Shown: positions 42,517 through 54,804 of the stretch, one piece after another | Layout: every line of letters begins with the position of its first letter | Numbering within the stretch: position 1 is the first letter of the stretch | NCBI GenBank assembly: GCA_964250755.1 | Contig: CAXUHB010000023.1 | Location: 1 to 64,000 of the forward strand | Source: DASWOJ01 sp964250755 | GTDB lineage: Bacteria; Pseudomonadota; Alphaproteobacteria; Acetobacterales; Acetobacteraceae | Reading direction: 5' to 3' | Length of the DNA stretch: 64,000 bases | Notes under the pieces: model-generated | Seen by the model: only the letters and a program-made list of their open reading frames with translations | Told to the model about the DNA's origin: nothing | Databases searched by the model: none | Position numbers and translations under genes: made by a program

Positions 42517-43937
42517 TGGACGCGCACCCTGCCTTTCGGCACGACTTCGACCCCACCAGCCTGCGCGAATACGACATACGGGGCGTCGTCGGCCGCACCC
42601 TGCATCCGGCGGACGCCTTCGCCATCGGACGCACCTTCGGCACCGTCGTCGCCCGCGCCGGCGGGCGCCGGGTCGCGGTGGGCTACGACGGCCGCCTGTC
42701 CTCCCCGGACCTCGCCGCGGCGCTCACTGACGGCCTGAAGGCCAGCGGGATGGAGGTGCTGCGCGTCGGCCGCGGCCCCACCCCGCTGCTGTATTTCGCC
42801 GCCACCACGCTGGAGACCGATGGCGCCGTCATGGTCACCGGCAGCCACAACCCGCCGAACTACAACGGCTTCAAGATGATGCTGGGCCGCCGCGCGTTCT
42901 TCGGCCCCGACATCCAACTGCTGGGCCGCCTGGCCGCGGCCGGGGACGTGGTGCCGGACGGGCAGGGGACCGACGCCCCCGTGGCCGTGACCGAGGCCTA
43001 CGTGCAGCGTCTGGTGCAGGACTGGGACGGCGGTGACCGCAAGCTGCGCGTCGTGTGGGACAACGCCAACGGAGCCGCCGGAGAGGTCCTGACCCGGCTG
43101 CTGCAGGTCCTGCCCGGCGACCATACCGTCCTCAACGCCGAGATTGACGGACGCTTCCCCTCCCACCACCCTGACCCTACCATCGCCCGCAACCAGGAGC
43201 AGCTGATCGCCGCCGTCAAGCAGCATGGCGCCGACCTGGGCATCGGCTTCGACGGCGACGCCGACCGCATCGGCGCCGTGGACGACGGTGGCGGAATGCT
43301 GGCCGGCGACCAACTCATGGTCGTGCTGGCCCGCGACGTGCTCCGCACCCACCCGGGCGCCACCATCATCGCCGACGTGAAGGCCAGCCAGGTCCTGTAT
43401 GACGAGATCGCCGCGGCTGGCGGCGTCCCCATGATGTTCAAGACCGGCCACAGCTTGATAAAGGCGAAGATGGCCGAGATTGCGTCGCCCTTCGCCGGGG
43501 AGATGTCGGGCCACATCTTCTACGCCGACCGCTGGTACGGCTTCGACGACGCCCTGTATGTCGCCGTCCGCCTGCTCGGCATCGTCGCCCGCATGGACGG
43601 CCCCCTTTCTGCCGTGCGGCTTGCCTTGCCCCAGGTGGTCAACACGCCCGAGCTGCGCTTCGACTGCGCCGACACCCGCAAGTTCCAGGTCGTCCAGGAG
43701 GTCGCAGCCCGGCTCCGCGCCGCCCGCGCCGACCTGAACGACATAGACGGCGTCCGCGTCCTGACCCCCGACGGCTGGTGGCTGCTCCGCGCCAGCAACA
43801 CCCAAGCCGTCCTGGTCGCCCGGGCCGAGGCGCGGGATGAAGCCGGTCTGGACCGCCTGAAAGGCGCCTTGAGCGAACAGCTCCTGGCCTCTGGCCTGCA
43901 AGCCCCGGACTTCTCCGGGGAGAACGCGGGACACTGA
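42516..43937 (+). CDS. Phosphomannomutase/phosphoglucomutase
   Basis: 473 residues. Interconverts hexose 6- and 1-phosphates. N-terminal SLREYDIRGVVGRTL, active-site phosphoserine loop VMVTGSHNPPNYNGFKM (about 107-123), metal loop GIGFDGDADRIGAVDD, sugar-recognition GEMSGHIFYADRWYG and the phosphate-binding tail RASNTQAVLVARAEA. This is the bifunctional AlgC type. Coupled by TGATG overlaps to galU before it and a PLP enzyme after it. Confidence 0.93.
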   Translation: MDAHPAFRHDFDPTSLREYDIRGVVGRTLHPADAFAIGRTFGTVVARAGGRRVAVGYDGRLSSPDLAAALTDGLKASGMEVLRVGRGPTPLLYFAATTLETDGAVMVTGSHNPPNYNGFKMMLGRRAFFGPDIQLLGRLAAAGDVVPDGQGTDAPVAVTEAYVQRLVQDWDGGDRKLRVVWDNANGAAGEVLTRLLQVLPGDHTVLNAEIDGRFPSHHPDPTIARNQEQLIAAVKQHGADLGIGFDGDADRIGAVDDGGGMLAGDQLMVVLARDVLRTHPGATIIADVKASQVLYDEIAAAGGVPMMFKTGHSLIKAKMAEIASPFAGEMSGHIFYADRWYGFDDALYVAVRLLGIVARMDGPLSAVRLALPQVVNTPELRFDCADTRKFQVVQEVAARLRAARADLNDIDGVRVLTPDGWWLLRASNTQAVLVARAEARDEAGLDRLKGALSEQLLASGLQAPDFSGENAGH

Positions 43938-45052
43938 TGTTGCAGCACCCACCTGCCGAGCCGGGAATGCGGGAAGACGAGGTGGACACCCCCGCCCTCC
44001 TGCTCGACCTCGACGCCTTCGAGCATAACCTCGACCGCATGGCCGCCCTCCTGGCCCCCACCGGCGCCCGCCTGCGCGCCCATGCCAAGACCCACAAGTC
44101 CCCTGTCATCGCCCACATGCAGATGGCCCGCGGCGCCGTTGGCCAGTGCGTGCAGAAGGTGGCCGAGGCCGAGGCCCTCGCCTGGGGTGGCGTTCCCGAC
44201 ATCCTCGTCAGCAACGAGGTCGTCGGCCCCCGCAAGCTCGCCCGCCTCGCCGCTCTGTCCCGCATCGCCCGCGTCGCCGTCTGCGCCGACGACCCGGCGG
44301 GGGTTGCCGCCCTCGCGGCCGCTGCCCAGGACGCCGCCGTCCGCCTCACGGTCCTGGTGGAGATAGACGTGGGCGCCGCCCGCTGCGGCGTCCCTCCCGG
44401 CCCGGCAGCCGTCGCCCTGGCCGAAACCATCGCCGCTTCCCCCCACCTCCGCTTCGGCGGCATCCAAGCCTACCACGGCAGCGCGCAGCACATCCGTGAC
44501 CCCGGCGAACGCGCCGCCACCATCGCTGCCGCCGCCGACGGCACCCGCCGCACCGTCGAGCAACTGCGCCAGCGCGGCCTTGATTGCGCGGTGGTCGGCG
44601 GCGCAGGCACCGGCAGCTTCGAGCACGAAGCCGCCAGCGGGGTCTTCACCGAAATCCAGGCTGGCAGCTATGCCTTCATGGATGCCGACTACGCCCGCAA
44701 CGGCGGCGGCGCATCCGCCGGCTTCCGCCATGCCCTGTTTGTCCTGGCCACCGTCATGAGCGCCACCCGCCCCGGCCTGGCCGTCCTCGACGCCGGCCAC
44801 AAGGCCGTCGCCATAGACAGCGGCCTGCCCCTGGCCTGGAACCATCCCGCCATCCGCTACACCGGCGCCTCGGACGAGCACGGCAAGCTGGAGTGGGATC
44901 CCGCCGCCCCCGGCCCCCGCCTGGGCGAGACGCTGCGCCTGGTCCCCGGCCACTGCGATCCCACCGTGGACCGCCACGACTGGTACGTCGGTGTCCGCAA
45001 CGGCCGAGTCGAGTGCCTGTGGCCCGTCGCCGCCCGCGGCGCAATGTCATGA
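43937..45052 (+). CDS. DSD1 family PLP-dependent enzyme (D-threonine aldolase/D-serine dehydratase-like)
   Basis: 371 residues. Alanine racemase N-terminal barrel with the PLP lysine, probably K51, in RLRAHAKTHKSP. The C-terminal metal-site motif PGHCDPTVDRHDWY has the His and Cys ligands of D-threonine aldolases and D-serine dehydratases. GGAGTGSFEHEAASG binds the PLP phosphate. Likely acts on a 3-hydroxy-D-amino acid. Coupled to the sugar-phosphate mutase by TGATG overlap. Its last seven codons (ARGAMS and stop) lie in the first unit of a triplicated repeat. Confidence 0.85.
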   Translation: MLQHPPAEPGMREDEVDTPALLLDLDAFEHNLDRMAALLAPTGARLRAHAKTHKSPVIAHMQMARGAVGQCVQKVAEAEALAWGGVPDILVSNEVVGPRKLARLAALSRIARVAVCADDPAGVAALAAAAQDAAVRLTVLVEIDVGAARCGVPPGPAAVALAETIAASPHLRFGGIQAYHGSAQHIRDPGERAATIAAAADGTRRTVEQLRQRGLDCAVVGGAGTGSFEHEAASGVFTEIQAGSYAFMDADYARNGGGASAGFRHALFVLATVMSATRPGLAVLDAGHKAVAIDSGLPLAWNHPAIRYTGASDEHGKLEWDPAAPGPRLGETLRLVPGHCDPTVDRHDWYVGVRNGRVECLWPVAARGAMS

Positions 45053-45098
45053 CCGCCCGCGGCGCAATGTCATGACCGCCCGCGGCGCAATGTCATGA
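45030..45098. repeat. Three-copy 23-bp tandem repeat carrying stop/start codons
   Basis: Three exact units of 23 bases (45030-45052, 45053-45075, 45076-45098), each containing GGCGCAATGTCATGA. Unit 1 ends with the stop of the DSD1 gene and unit 3 contains the ATG (45095) of the DUF3553 gene. The original ATGA overlap between the two genes seems to have been triplicated, moving the second start 46 bases away. Confidence 0.9.
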
Positions 45099-45289
45099 CG
45101 CACCAGCCCCTGGGGTCCCTGATTGAGCCAGGGCAGCGCGTCCTGCACCCGGACAAGCCCGACTGGGGCGTCGGCCAGGTTCAATCTGCCATCGGCGACC
45201 GCGTGACCGTCAACTTCGAGCACGCCGGCAAGGTTCTGGTGAACGCCGCCGTCATCCCCTTGGTCATCCTGGACGACGGCCGGGAGTAA
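45095..45289 (+). CDS. DUF3553 domain protein
   Basis: 64 residues. PGQRVLHPDKPDWGVGQVQS and the following GDRVTVNFEHAGK match DUF3553, a short beta-rich family with conserved WG and FE residues that is also found near DNA-handling proteins. Its ATG lies in the third unit of the 23-bp repeat. Function unknown. Confidence 0.75.
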   Translation: MTHQPLGSLIEPGQRVLHPDKPDWGVGQVQSAIGDRVTVNFEHAGKVLVNAAVIPLVILDDGRE

Positions 45290-45580
45290 AGTGCCCATCT
45301 CGTCGCGCCCGCCCGGAGCGGAGCCGATGGCGGGATGTCCTGCCAAACCCGGACCGTGCAGCCGCGAGACGCCACGGCTCCGCACTTGACCAATCAGCGC
45401 GGCCTGGCGCCCGGCAGCACCCAGCGCCGTCCTGATGCCGTAGCCGTGCGGAGGTGGTATTCCAGTTTCGCCCGTAGTGACGGAGCAGTGACACGGGGAT
45501 CGGCGCGCATGGGAGCGGTTTGCTTGAGGACGGCCGGTATATCCCGACGCTGCGGTCCCGCCGGACTGCACCGGTAGCCG

Positions 45581-47443
45581 GTGGCCCGCACCACATTCCC
45601 CGCGCGCACGGGACGCTTCGCCGGGCTTCCCGCCCCGCGCCCCGGCGAGCCGCCCGCCGTCAAGCCCGCCCGCCCCCGCCCGGCCCGCCGCTTGGCCTGG
45701 CGCATCCTGCGCTGGGTCCTGATCGCCTGGATCTGGGGCGTGCTGGCCGCCGCCCTGATCCTGCTCTGGTTCGCCCGCGACCTGCCGCGGCCCGAGACCG
45801 CGCTGGATGCTGCCCGCCGCCCCGGCCTGACCCTGCAGGACCGGGCCGGGCGCACCTTCGCCACCTTCGGCGATGTGGTGGGCGACCCCCTGCGCGTGCG
45901 CGACATGCCCAAGTGGCTGCCCGCCGCCGCCGTGGCGGTGGAGGACCGGCGCTTCTACTGGCATCCCGGCGTGGACCCCATCGGCATCGCCAGGGCGGTC
46001 TGGACCAACCTGCGGCATGGACGGCTGTCCCAAGGCGGCTCGACCCTGACGCAGCAGGTCGCCAAGAACCTGTTCCTGACCAACGCCCGCACCTTCCGCC
46101 GCAAGGTGCAGGAGCTGATGCTGACCCTGTGGCTGGAGCACAGCTTCTCCAAGACCGAAATCCTGGAGATCTGGCTCAACCGCGTCTATCTCGGCAGCGG
46201 CGCATGGGGGGTGGACGCCGCGGCGCGCCAGTACTTCGGCGTGTCCGCCCGGCGGGTGAACCTGTGGCAAGCCGCCGTCCTGGCCGGCGTGCCCCGTGCC
46301 CCCAGCCGCATCAACCCCCGCGCCGACCCCGCCGCCGCCGCCTCCCGCGGACGCGAGGTGCTGGCGGCCATGGCCGACACCGGCGCCATCACCCCGGCCG
46401 AGGCCGAGGCCGCCTCCGCCGCCATCGCCTTCCCGCCGCGCCCGGCAACGGCCGGCTGGTTCGCGGACTGGGCGGCCGAAGCCTCGGCCCCGCTGATCCC
46501 CGCCGGCGCCGACGCCGTGCTGCACACGACGCTGGACAGCCGCCTGCAAGGCGTCGTGGAGGCGCGGCTTGCCGCAATTCTCGACGGCCCTGGGGTGGCC
46601 CTGGGCGTGGGGCAGGGCGCCGTCGTAGTCATGGACGCAGCAACCGGTGCCGTGCGCGCCATGGCGGGCGGGCGGGACTGGCGCACCAGCCCCTACAACC
46701 GCGCCACCGTGGCCCGGCGCCAGCCGGGATCGGCCTTCAAGCCCTTCGTGTGGCTGGCGGCGCTGGAGTCCGGCCTGCGGCCCGAGGACACGGTGCTGGA
46801 TGCGCCGCTGCGGATCGGGGGCTGGTCACCGGGCAACTTCGACGGGACCTACCGTGGGGAGATCACGCTGGAGGACGCGCTGGCAAACTCCGTCAACACG
46901 GCGTCGGTACGGCTCATGCAGCGGGCAGGCGGCGCGCGGCCAGTGGCGGCGGTCGCGCGGCGGCTGGGCGTGACGGACGCGCTGCCGTCCGACCTGTCCT
47001 TGGCGCTGGGTACTGGCGAGGTCGGGCTGCTGGAACTGGCGGGCGCCTATGCCGTCCTGTTCAACGGCGGGATGGCCGTCACGCCGCGCGGGATCGAGTC
47101 CGCGGAAGCCGACCGCAAGGGCGTCGCCATGCCGCGCCCAGCGGCGGAACGCCTGGTGGAGGCCGGGCTGGCGGCGGACATGGTGCGCATGATGGGGGCC
47201 GTGGTGGCGCGGGGCAGCGGCAAGGCAGCGGCGGTGCCGGGCCGGTTCGTGGCGGGAAAGACCGGGACGACGCAGGACTACCGGGACGCCTGGTTCGTCG
47301 GCGCGGTCGGGGCGCCGGGCGCCGGGGGCGGGACGGTCATCGCGGTGTGGATGGGCAACGATGATGGACACGCAATGAAGGGCGTGACCGGAAGCTCCCT
47401 GCCGGCACGGCTGTTCCGGGAGGTTGCGGCGGAGGTGAAGTAG
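45581..47443 (+). CDS. Class A penicillin-binding protein (PBP1A-type bifunctional murein synthase)
   Basis: 620 residues, GTG start. Cytoplasmic N-terminus to about 41, one membrane helix at 42-64. Glycosyltransferase domain with catalytic E121 (VEDRRFYWHPGVD) and QGGSTLTQQVAKN at 151-163. Transpeptidase domain with S384xxK387 (QPGSAFKPF), SVN at 437-439 and K560TG. All catalytic motifs are intact. Shorter than E. coli PBP1A (about 850), lacking the OB-fold insertion; closer to the PbpC/PBP1a forms of alphaproteobacteria. Polymerises and cross-links peptidoglycan in the periplasm. Confidence 0.93.
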   Translation: MARTTFPARTGRFAGLPAPRPGEPPAVKPARPRPARRLAWRILRWVLIAWIWGVLAAALILLWFARDLPRPETALDAARRPGLTLQDRAGRTFATFGDVVGDPLRVRDMPKWLPAAAVAVEDRRFYWHPGVDPIGIARAVWTNLRHGRLSQGGSTLTQQVAKNLFLTNARTFRRKVQELMLTLWLEHSFSKTEILEIWLNRVYLGSGAWGVDAAARQYFGVSARRVNLWQAAVLAGVPRAPSRINPRADPAAAASRGREVLAAMADTGAITPAEAEAASAAIAFPPRPATAGWFADWAAEASAPLIPAGADAVLHTTLDSRLQGVVEARLAAILDGPGVALGVGQGAVVVMDAATGAVRAMAGGRDWRTSPYNRATVARRQPGSAFKPFVWLAALESGLRPEDTVLDAPLRIGGWSPGNFDGTYRGEITLEDALANSVNTASVRLMQRAGGARPVAAVARRLGVTDALPSDLSLALGTGEVGLLELAGAYAVLFNGGMAVTPRGIESAEADRKGVAMPRPAAERLVEAGLAADMVRMMGAVVARGSGKAAAVPGRFVAGKTGTTQDYRDAWFVGAVGAPGAGGGTVIAVWMGNDDGHAMKGVTGSSLPARLFREVAAEVK

Positions 47444-48064
47444 CCTTTGTAAACTGGCCAAGGCAAAGAAGGACATCCGTCAGCCACCGGAGGAGCTGCC
47501 GGGCGTAGGCTGGGGCCTGCTGCCGGCCCTTGACCGCCTTGGCTGCCCCTCCTCATGGCGCAGCCGGCGCCGGCGAACACCGGGCCGTCTTCCGTCCCCC
47601 AAGCCAGCCCGTCCTCAGCCGCGGCCCTGCAGGGAAACCTGATCTGACATAACTTGACAAAGCGTGCCGTAGCGCCCGCCAGCGACACCATTAAGGTATT
47701 CATTGTGAATCAGTGCGGCTGGTGGCTGCCACCCGGTTGCGGGCGCACCTCGAATGACGCCATGCCTGCCCGGTCGGCGCCTCGCATCCAATTTGCCGGT
47801 GGTGGCGCGCCGCCTGGCTAAGCGGTGGAGCTTGGCCCTTCAAGGGTGGCAGGCGCCTTTGGGGACATGGTTCTGATGCGTGCGGGTGGCGTGTTGACCA
47901 GGATGCGCCGCCAGGCTCCAGCGGCGGGCCGAAGCAGCGGGAAGGATGCCGGGTTCGCAACCCGGGAAGGCAGAGTCCAGGCAGCCGTCCCATGGTCCGG
48001 GGCGCCTGGCCTGGAGCGGGCCGCTTCGGCATCCCGCGGGCGGTGACAACCTGGATGGGGCGCA
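47444..48064. other. Gene-free interval with an AT-richer patch
   Basis: About 620 bases between the PBP and the unknown 462-residue gene. Around 47650-47715 the GC content falls, with TTGACA at 47654 and a small palindrome ATTCA-TTG-TGAAT at 47698-47710, which may mark a promoter or operator. No properly placed -10 hexamer could be assigned. No convincing coding frame found. Confidence 0.4.
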
Positions 48065-49453
48065 ATGGCGAAGCTGCACTGCTGCCTGGCCGGCTTTGAC
48101 GACGAAGTCGCCCTGCAGATCGAGGGAATGGCGGGGCTGCTGCACGCTTATCTGACGGCGGAGTGGTCGTTCGGCGACGCGGAATCGGGGCGGTGCGACC
48201 TGCTGCTGTGCGACATCGGCTCGGCCCGAGGCGCGGCGGCTTGGCAGGAGGGCAAGGCGCTTGGCCGGATTTGCGCGGCTGCCACGGGGCCGGGCGTGCC
48301 GGCGGGCGGGCTGGTGCTGCTGAAGCCGCTGCGGCTGCATGGGCCGGGAGGGTTGGTGCAAGTGTTGAACGAAGCCGAGCAGGTGGGCGCGACGCCTGCC
48401 ATGGAAAGCATCATGGCGTCCACGCCCGCCGCGCCGCCCGTCCCGCCCCGCCGCACGCCGTCCCCCGGGCCGCGCAAGACCGGGCGGCTATGGTCCGTGC
48501 TCCGGGCCATCGCCTCATGGTTCGCTGCCCGCCCGCCGCATCCCGCAAGCCGGGCGGCCCCGGCCCAACCTGCGCACAGCCTGGCGAAGGATGCCTGGGC
48601 CTACGCCATGGCGGATGCGGACATCCCGGCGGCTCCGGTGCGCGAGGCGGCGCCCGCGCCGGCCCCGGTCCCGCGTCATGTCCCTGGGCAGGCGCTCGTC
48701 GCCACGGGCAGGGACCTCGCGCGCATGCCGGAGGCGCCGCGCCCGGAGCAGGCCCGGGGGCAGGCCCCGGAGCAGGCATTGAGGGTCCGGCGGCCGTCGC
48801 CGGTCGCGACTGGCCATGCGGTCGTGCTGGATGCGATGGGGTGCGACCTGCTAGCGCTGCTGCGCCGGGCCAAAGCGGCGTCGCAGGTGATCGTAGTCCG
48901 GCTTGTGGGCATCCCCGGCATTTGCGTGGATCCCCAGATGGAGTCCGCCTACACCTTCGCCACCTTGCAGGCGGTGTTCGACGGGGCGGATGCCGCGGTG
49001 CCGCCCGACCGGGTGGTGGTGGCGAGCAACTCCTATTACGGGCGCATGGAGCTGAACCCGACCTACCAGGGCCGCTTGGTGAGCGTGCCCGATGTGCCGC
49101 TCAAGCACCTGCTCTGGGTGGCGGTGCTGCGCTGCGGCGGGGCCGAAGAGGCGGCGCGGTTCCGCGACGGGGCATTCCGGATGGTGGGCTGGCCGGACTT
49201 CTCGACCCTGCCGCATGTCCGTCACCACGTGGCCTGGTCCGGGCTGCTGAAGCGCCGCCCGACCACGGCGGCTGCCCTGGCCAAAGCGGCAGGTACGGGC
49301 ACGGACGAGGCCGCGCTGTTCCTGGCGGCTTGCGACGAGCTTGGGGTGCTGGACCGCAAGGAACTGACCCCTGCGCTGGCCGGGGCTGGTGGGCGCCGGG
49401 CGGGGCGGGGGGTGATGGGACCGCTGGCCCTGGGTCAGCCCGGCGCAGCTTGA
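48065..49453 (+). CDS. Unknown protein with Pro/Ala-rich linker
   Basis: 462 residues, family not recognised. The N-terminal part (1-~110) is compact, with LHCCLAGFDDEVALQIEGMA and RCDLLLCDIG, somewhat like a degenerate receiver fold. Residues ~110-250 are a Pro/Ala/Arg-rich linker. The C-terminal part (~250-440) is well structured: VVVASNSYYGRMELNPTYQG, VSVPDVPLKHLLWVAVLR and a tail resembling a winged helix (RPTTAAALAKAAGTGTDEAA). No membrane segment or signal. It stands alone, so context gives no clue. Signalling or regulation is a guess. Confidence 0.6.
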   Translation: MAKLHCCLAGFDDEVALQIEGMAGLLHAYLTAEWSFGDAESGRCDLLLCDIGSARGAAAWQEGKALGRICAAATGPGVPAGGLVLLKPLRLHGPGGLVQVLNEAEQVGATPAMESIMASTPAAPPVPPRRTPSPGPRKTGRLWSVLRAIASWFAARPPHPASRAAPAQPAHSLAKDAWAYAMADADIPAAPVREAAPAPAPVPRHVPGQALVATGRDLARMPEAPRPEQARGQAPEQALRVRRPSPVATGHAVVLDAMGCDLLALLRRAKAASQVIVVRLVGIPGICVDPQMESAYTFATLQAVFDGADAAVPPDRVVVASNSYYGRMELNPTYQGRLVSVPDVPLKHLLWVAVLRCGGAEEAARFRDGAFRMVGWPDFSTLPHVRHHVAWSGLLKRRPTTAAALAKAAGTGTDEAALFLAACDELGVLDRKELTPALAGAGGRRAGRGVMGPLALGQPGAA

Positions 49454-49818
49454 CGCCCGAAACCGCCCGCTGGTTTGCCCGGCCGTGCCGGGGACGCAGC
49501 TGGAACGGACGATGCGCGGCGGCCTGGACGGGAACAGGGGGCGCCAGCTTCGGACCATACCGGGCAGGATGACCTGGCGCAGCCCATGCCCCGCCCGGTC
49601 TGTCGAGGGCCGGGCATCGCCCTCGTGGTCCCCACGCGGGGGCGCACGGCAATAGCCGCGCGCCGAGACATGCTTGGGCGCCCGTAGCAGGACCTTCAGC
49701 CGCTCGCCGTAGGCGCGGATGGGCCAGCCGTCAGGGACGCCGTCCCAAGATGACAGCGCCCGCCGCCTGCGCTACGCACGCGCACGCACGCATCCTTCAA
49801 GGACGATCCCCCCGCGCC
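49454..49818. other. Gene-free interval upstream of alaS
   Basis: About 365 bases. No supported coding frame and no clear T-box, terminator or repeat. A minus-strand stretch (about 49560-49750) reads open and has coding-like composition but no recognisable domain or start. Confidence 0.4.
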
Positions 49819-52443
<2,625 letters not shown>

Positions 52444-52453
52444 GACCGGCCTG

Positions 52454-52478
52454 CTCCCTCTCCAACTGGGAGAGGGAG
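52454..52478. repeat. Single palindromic repeat unit, possible alaS terminator
   Basis: CTCCCTCTCC-AACTG-GGAGAGGGAG, ten-base perfect arms, ten bases past the alaS stop and just before the end of the convergent CBS gene. It is the palindromic core of the repeat family seen at 15465 and may end transcription from both sides. Confidence 0.75.
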
Positions 52479-52485
52479 CAGGCGC

Positions 52486-52917
52486 CTACCCCCCCGCGAC
52501 GTAAGCCTTCAAGCTGTCCACCTCATCATCCTGCTCGCTCATCCGGACCTTCACCACGTCCCCGATGCTGACGATCCCCAGCAGGCGCCCACCCTCCATC
52601 ACCGGCAGGTGCCGGAACCGCCCGGTGGTCATCATTGCGGTGGCCTCCGCCACCGTCGTATCCGCCCCGGCGGTTTGCAGCCCGCTCGTCATCAATTGCC
52701 CGGCCGTCATCTCCATCGTGCGCCCGCCCTGCTCCGCCAGGCTGCGCACCACGTCGCGCTCGCTGACAATGCCCAGCACCTGCCGCGCGCTGTCCATCAC
52801 CAGCACGGCGCCGATCCGCCGGGCCGCCAAGTGCTGCACCACCTCGGCAACCGTCGCGGTGGGTGCCACATGGGCGACATCTGTGCCTTTATGTTTCAGA
52901 ATGGCGGCGAGGTGCAT
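52486..52917 (-). CDS. CBS domain pair protein
   Basis: 143 residues from ATG 52917 with AAGGAGG upstream. Two CBS motifs: about 8-60 (VAEVVQHLAARRIGAVLVMD, then GIVSERDVVR) and about 75-130 (FRHLPVMEGGRLLGIVSIGD). Stand-alone CBS proteins sense adenine nucleotides and modulate partner enzymes or redox. No effector domain is attached. Partner unknown. Confidence 0.88.
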   Translation of the reverse strand: MHLAAILKHKGTDVAHVAPTATVAEVVQHLAARRIGAVLVMDSARQVLGIVSERDVVRSLAEQGGRTMEMTAGQLMTSGLQTAGADTTVAEATAMMTTGRFRHLPVMEGGRLLGIVSIGDVVKVRMSEQDDEVDSLKAYVAGG

Positions 52918-53028
52918 GGCGGTCCTCCTTGATGAGAGAAACCGGGACCTTGCGCCACTGCCGCACCCGATTGCAAACATCAGCTTAGCAGGTGCAGCAA
53001 TCCGGCGTGCCGCCGCCGGAGGAGGAAG

Positions 53029-54804
53029 CTACTCCGCCGCGTGCGCAGGTTGCGCCGCCGGGGCAAGCTGCGTCGCTACCAGGTCGGCAAAGCGCCCGCG
53101 CTGTGCGATCAGCGCGTCGAAGCTGCCGCGTTCCACCACTTGGCCATTCTCGAACACCAGGATTTCGTCGGCATCCCGCACCGTGCTCAGCCGGTGTGCA
53201 ATGATGAACGTCGTCCGTCCCTTCATCAGCGTCGCCATCGCACGGGACACCCGCGCCTCGGTCGCCGCGTCCAGCGCACTCGTCGCCTCGTCCAGGATCA
53301 GGATCGGCGGGTCCTTCAAAAGCGCGCGGGCGATGGCCAGCCGCTGCCGCTGGCCGCCTGACAGCGTGGCCCCGCGCTCCCCCACCACCGTGTCGTAACC
53401 CTGCGGTTGCCGCACGATGAACTCATGCGCATCCGCCAAGCGGCACGCCCGTTCCAGCTCCTCGTCCGTCGCGTCGTGGCGTCCAATGCGCAGGTTTTCC
53501 CGGATCGAACGGTTGAACAGCAGGCTCTCCTGGAACACGACGCCGATGGACCGGCGCAAGCTCTCCAGCGTCGTGCTGCGCAGATCCTGGCCATCTATGC
53601 GCACTGTGCCCTCAATGGGGTCCCATAGCCGCTGCAGCAGGTTCATCGCCGTGCTCTTGCCCGCCCCGGTTTGGCCAACCAGCGCGACCGAGGTGCCGGG
53701 CCGTGCGGTGAACGACACCCCGTCCAGGATGCGCGGCCCGCCGGGATAGGCGAACGACACCCCCTCGAACACCACCTCGCCTTGCGCCGCCACCAGTTCC
53801 TTGGCGTCGTGCCGCTCCGGAACGGACGACTTTGCATCCAGCACGCCGAAGAAGTCCTCCAGCACCGGCAACTGAAAGAACAGGCGGGAGGCGAACTGCA
53901 CCGCGGACTCCATCCGCCCGATCAGCAGCGTCGCAAAGCCCATGAAGGACACGATCTCCCCCACGGTCGCCTTGCCCTGCACGTGCAGCAGCGTTCCGAT
54001 CACGACGATGCTGATGACCGCCAGCGTGCTGCTGGCCCGCGTCAGCACGTTCACCACCGCCCACCAGGTCAGCACAGGGAACTGATACCGCAGCACGTCG
54101 TCCACGATCTGCCCGAAGATGCGGCTCTCCGCCTGCAGCCGCGTGAAGCTCTGCACCACCATCACGTTGGCCAGCGCGTCCTGCGCCGTGCCGGCCAGGT
54201 GCGAGTGGTAGTGCTCCACCCGCCGCTGCCCGGCCTCGGTCTTGCGCACCACCAGCACCGTCAGCGTCACCAGCACCACCACCAGCACCACCAGCGTCAG
54301 CGCCAGCCGCCAGTTCAGGAGGAACGTCAGCGGCAGCAGCACGACGACGGCGACGAGGGTGGACAACTGGTCCTTGAAGAACGTCAGCCACAGCCCGAAC
54401 AGACTGTCCGACCCGCCCAGCATCACCTTCATCAGCCGGCCCGAGTGGATGTCCCCATGAAAGGACAGCGGCAGAGACAGCACATGCCCGAAATAGCGGT
54501 TCATCACCGACAGCCGGTTGCGGTGCGCCATCCGCTCGGAATGCAGCGAGGTCGCGATGTTCGCCAGGATCGCCCCGGCGCCGACCGCAAACCACAGCGC
54601 CAGCACCTGCGCCGCTTCGGCCCACAAGGCGTCGCCGGACATGCCGTCCGACCGGGTCAGCAACCCGATGACCCGGCCGAACAGCAAGGGGTCCAGGAAC
54701 TGCAGCGCGGCCACCAGCACGTTGGCAAACCCAAGCATGATCGCCAGCCGGCGGTCCCCGGCCAGGACGGACAAGGCGCGGCGGTAAACCTTGGTGAAGC
54801 GCAT
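53029..54804 (-). CDS. ABC exporter, cyclic beta-1,2-glucan type (NdvA/ChvA-like)
   Basis: 591 residues. Half-transporter with an N-terminal six-helix membrane domain (about 20-320) and a C-terminal ATPase: Walker A GQTGAGKST near 373, signature LSGGQRQR near 480, Walker B ILILDEATSALDAA. The opening MRFTKVYRRALSVLAGDRRL and the motif LPLSFHGDIHSGRLMKVMLG are close to NdvA/ChvA glucan exporters of rhizobia. Exports a glucan or related lipid-linked molecule across the inner membrane. No glucan synthase gene is nearby. Confidence 0.88.
   Translation of the reverse strand: MRFTKVYRRALSVLAGDRRLAIMLGFANVLVAALQFLDPLLFGRVIGLLTRSDGMSGDALWAEAAQVLALWFAVGAGAILANIATSLHSERMAHRNRLSVMNRYFGHVLSLPLSFHGDIHSGRLMKVMLGGSDSLFGLWLTFFKDQLSTLVAVVVLLPLTFLLNWRLALTLVVLVVVLVTLTVLVVRKTEAGQRRVEHYHSHLAGTAQDALANVMVVQSFTRLQAESRIFGQIVDDVLRYQFPVLTWWAVVNVLTRASSTLAVISIVVIGTLLHVQGKATVGEIVSFMGFATLLIGRMESAVQFASRLFFQLPVLEDFFGVLDAKSSVPERHDAKELVAAQGEVVFEGVSFAYPGGPRILDGVSFTARPGTSVALVGQTGAGKSTAMNLLQRLWDPIEGTVRIDGQDLRSTTLESLRRSIGVVFQESLLFNRSIRENLRIGRHDATDEELERACRLADAHEFIVRQPQGYDTVVGERGATLSGGQRQRLAIARALLKDPPILILDEATSALDAATEARVSRAMATLMKGRTTFIIAHRLSTVRDADEILVFENGQVVERGSFDALIAQRGRFADLVATQLAPAAQPAHAAE

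Noticed and set aside
49560..49750. Possible minus-strand gene fragment upstream of alaS
   Set aside because: Open and coding-like in composition, but no start, ribosome binding site or recognisable domain.
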